DNA from: Candidatus Dadabacteria bacterium | Lineage (GTDB): Bacteria > Desulfobacterota_D > UBA1144 > Nemesobacterales > JAJCZQ01 | DNA length: 7,209 bases | Assembly: GCA_030624695.1 (NCBI GenBank) | Contig: JAUXJP010000047.1 | Location: forward strand, 1-7,209 | Direction of reading: 5' to 3' | Shown here: one piece after another, positions 5,101-7,209 of the stretch | Position numbering within the stretch: the first letter of the stretch is position 1 | How the letters are laid out: the number at the start of each line of letters is the position of its first letter | Made by a program: the position numbers and the translations under genes | Notes under the pieces: generated by a model | What the model was told of the DNA's origin: nothing | What the model saw: the letters and a program-made list of their open reading frames with translations, nothing else | Database searches by the model: none

Positions 5101-7209
5101 ATGAATTCGAAAAAAGCCCCATTTCTAACGTTAATTCTCTTTTACATTTTTACTGTTTCGACAGCTTACGCAGGTAGTGGCGAGTTAAGGCTCTATTCAC
5201 TGATCGACTATATCGGTGGGGACTACCAGTTTGCAGTTAAAAACGGCGAGATTATAAACCAGGACGAATTTGCAGAAATGACTGAATTTGCCGACACGGC
5301 AAATACTATCTTCCTTGGGCTCAATTCTAATAACCCCACAATTAAAACCAGCCTTGAGACGCTAAAGAATAAAATCGGAGCAAAAGCCCCGGTCGACGAG
5401 GTTATTGGACTAACGATAAAGGTAAAAAAAGAAATAATTGAAGGTCTTGGTTTAAAGACATTTCCCCTTTCAACCCCTGATATTGCTAAGGGAAATGAAC
5501 TGTTTGCCGGCAACTGTACTACCTGCCACGGGGAAAGAGGGAAGGGCGATGGTATCCTTGCTGCAAACCTGAATCCTGCACCAACTAATTTTAAGGACCA
5601 CGGGGTTTTTCCAAACCTCTCGCCAATAAAAGCATACAACACGATGAACTTCGGAATTGAAGGTACTGCGATGCCTGCTTTTACTTCCCTTTCTGATAAA
5701 GACAAATGGGACGTGGCATTCTATCTGCTGTCTATTGGTTTTCCTGATGAAATAAATCCGGGGGGCGGAGCGGGTGGTGGTTCAGGGACTATACCGCCGG
5801 GCCTTAACGATTATAAAAAACTGTCTTCCCTCTCAAACAGGGAAATCCTTGAAAGCCTGGGTGATGGGGACAACATTTCATATGCATCGGTAAAAAATGT
5901 AAGAAACTCACTTGCCGACAAAACCGGTTCAAAACAAAAACATATTGAATATACAATAGCGGGTATCGGCTCAGCTCTTGAATACTATAAACAGGGTGAG
6001 AAGAAAAAGGCCCTGGATAAATCAATCGAGGCGTATTTAGACGGCTATGAAATGGTCGAACCAGACCTTGCAATCGCCAATAACAAACTCAACATTCAGA
6101 TAGAATCCGGCCTTGCAAAATTCAGGTCTGAAATAAAAAGCAACGCCCCCGTTTCAAATCTTGAAACACTAAGTGGTTCAATCACTAATAATTTAAACAA
6201 GGCATCATTACTGCTCGAAGATAAGAACAGCTTCACATCAGCGGTGTTATTTACCAACTCCTTTTCTATTATTGTTAGGGAAGCACTGGAAGCTATATTA
6301 ATAATCGCTGCGATTATTGCTTTCCTTATCAACACCGGGTCAAGGCAGACAATCAGGTACATACATATCGGCTGGATCAGCGCCATAGCCGCCGGGTTTG
6401 TAACGTGGTACCTTGCACGCACGGTGATTTCTATCTCCGGTGCTAGCAGGGAACTTATCGAGGGTATCACATCGATACTGGCTGCTGCCGTACTTTTTTA
6501 TGTCAGCTACTGGCTGATTTCCAAGATAGAGGTAAGCAAATGGAAAGACTATATAAAATCAAAGGTAGAAACGGCTCTTAACAAAAAAAGTGTAATAGCC
6601 CTTGTATCAGTTTCATTCCTCGCAGTTTACAGAGAGGCCTTTGAGACTGTACTTTTTTACCAGGCCCTCGGCTACCAGGCAGAAGGCAATATCACGCCTA
6701 TAGTCTGGGGATTTTTAACAGGATTAGCCGTAACCGGAATAATCGGATTTCTCATTTTTAAACTTGCCATCAGGATACCGCTTAAATACTTTTTTTCTGC
6801 AACAAGCCTTTTACTTTATTTCCTGTGTTTTATATTAATAGGAAAGGGGATTCATGAACTGCAGGGAGCAGGAGTAATAGGTATTTCGTTTGTGGATTAT
6901 ATTCCGCGAATCGAGACTTTCGGAATTTATCCTACGCTCGAAACCCTTATACCCCAGGCTGTAATCGTGGCAGCTTTTGTATTTGCAAGCCTCTGGATAG
7001 CCTACGTATCAAGGGAAAAAGAGAGGGTGGAAATAGCCGTTAATGTTTCACGGATATACGACGAATTAAACATAATGTATGATTCCTTTGACCATATAAA
7101 GGGCCATATTCTCGAGTGGAGAAGGTGCGAGGGAATTGATATGGAAGCACAGGACCTTGACCACCAGATTCATGAAGTGATAGACCATGTAAACCAGCTG
7201 CAGACAAAA
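5101..7209 (+). CDS. Cytochrome c/FTR1 family iron permease, open at the right window edge
   Basis: This gene encodes a probable inner-membrane iron permease with a periplasmic haem domain. 703 residues are visible with no stop. A signal peptide covers residues 1-24 (cleavage near AYA|G). A family-typical IDYIGGDYQFAV segment lies near 35-46. A cytochrome c domain has haem motif CTTCH at 139-143 and likely axial Met191 (TAMPAF). A glycine-rich linker is at 220-234, followed by a helical periplasmic region to about 385. Seven membrane segments follow at about 388-410, 420-440, 453-473, 498-520, 532-556, 562-582 and 612-636. FTR1 iron-binding motifs appear as REALE (393-397) and REAFE (511-515), with a third RELIE at 450-454. 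By analogy with Fet3-Ftr1 the haem may take an electron from Fe(II) during uptake; this is inference. From residue 637 a charged helical tail continues past the window. An in-frame TAG at 5077-5079 and the lack of another ATG fix the start, which has no adjacent Shine-Dalgarno sequence. Confidence 0.95.
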   Translation, partial: MNSKKAPFLTLILFYIFTVSTAYAGSGELRLYSLIDYIGGDYQFAVKNGEIINQDEFAEMTEFADTANTIFLGLNSNNPTIKTSLETLKNKIGAKAPVDEVIGLTIKVKKEIIEGLGLKTFPLSTPDIAKGNELFAGNCTTCHGERGKGDGILAANLNPAPTNFKDHGVFPNLSPIKAYNTMNFGIEGTAMPAFTSLSDKDKWDVAFYLLSIGFPDEINPGGGAGGGSGTIPPGLNDYKKLSSLSNREILESLGDGDNISYASVKNVRNSLADKTGSKQKHIEYTIAGIGSALEYYKQGEKKKALDKSIEAYLDGYEMVEPDLAIANNKLNIQIESGLAKFRSEIKSNAPVSNLETLSGSITNNLNKASLLLEDKNSFTSAVLFTNSFSIIVREALEAILIIAAIIAFLINTGSRQTIRYIHIGWISAIAAGFVTWYLARTVISISGASRELIEGITSILAAAVLFYVSYWLISKIEVSKWKDYIKSKVETALNKKSVIALVSVSFLAVYREAFETVLFYQALGYQAEGNITPIVWGFLTGLAVTGIIGFLIFKLAIRIPLKYFFSATSLLLYFLCFILIGKGIHELQGAGVIGISFVDYIPRIETFGIYPTLETLIPQAVIVAAFVFASLWIAYVSREKERVEIAVNVSRIYDELNIMYDSFDHIKGHILEWRRCEGIDMEAQDLDHQIHEVIDHVNQLQTK

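Noticed and set aside
5223..6470. Three minus-strand ORFs opposite the permease
   Set aside because: They are shadows of the cytochrome c/FTR1 frame, which is open throughout and carries CTTCH and REALE/REAFE motifs.

Overview
This window appears to come from a Gram-negative bacterium of moderate to low GC content. A periplasmic c-type cytochrome domain and a signal peptide place part of the protein content outside the inner membrane. The short form of MutA and several AT-rich starts without a clear Shine-Dalgarno sequence would fit the Bacteroidota or a related or little-studied lineage. The sequence does not settle the phylum.

Layout. Positions 1-4861 hold three minus-strand genes, read from right to left, that look like one operon. 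The first (4861-1454) is an 1135-residue methylmalonyl-CoA mutase in which a non-catalytic MutA-like half is joined in frame to a complete catalytic MutB half. After 44 bases comes meaB (1409-396), the mutase-chaperone GTPase. After only 3 more bases comes a RimI-like N-acetyltransferase (392 to the window edge, C-terminus missing). From 4862 to 5100 there is a divergent intergenic region. Its mutase-side end holds two small inverted repeats, and its other end holds a possible 20-codon leader ORF. From 5101 to the right edge, on the plus strand, runs a cytochrome c/FTR1-type iron permease of at least 703 residues. It has no stop codon in the window.

How the genes work together. The mutase interconverts (R)-methylmalonyl-CoA and succinyl-CoA with adenosylcobalamin, and MeaB guards cofactor loading and replacement, so these two form a B12-dependent propionate/methylmalonyl-CoA module. 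The acetyltransferase has no obvious metabolic link to them and may be a co-transcribed housekeeping passenger. The divergent permease is a separate iron-uptake gene. Its cytochrome domain suggests that electron removal from Fe(II) is coupled to permeation.

The most notable features are the MutA-MutB fusion with its dead N-terminal active site, the strong base-composition contrast between the two halves, the possible leader ORF before the permease, and the helical tail after the permease's last membrane segment. I see no RNA gene, CRISPR array, insertion sequence or clear terminator. I do not claim a wholly new system here.
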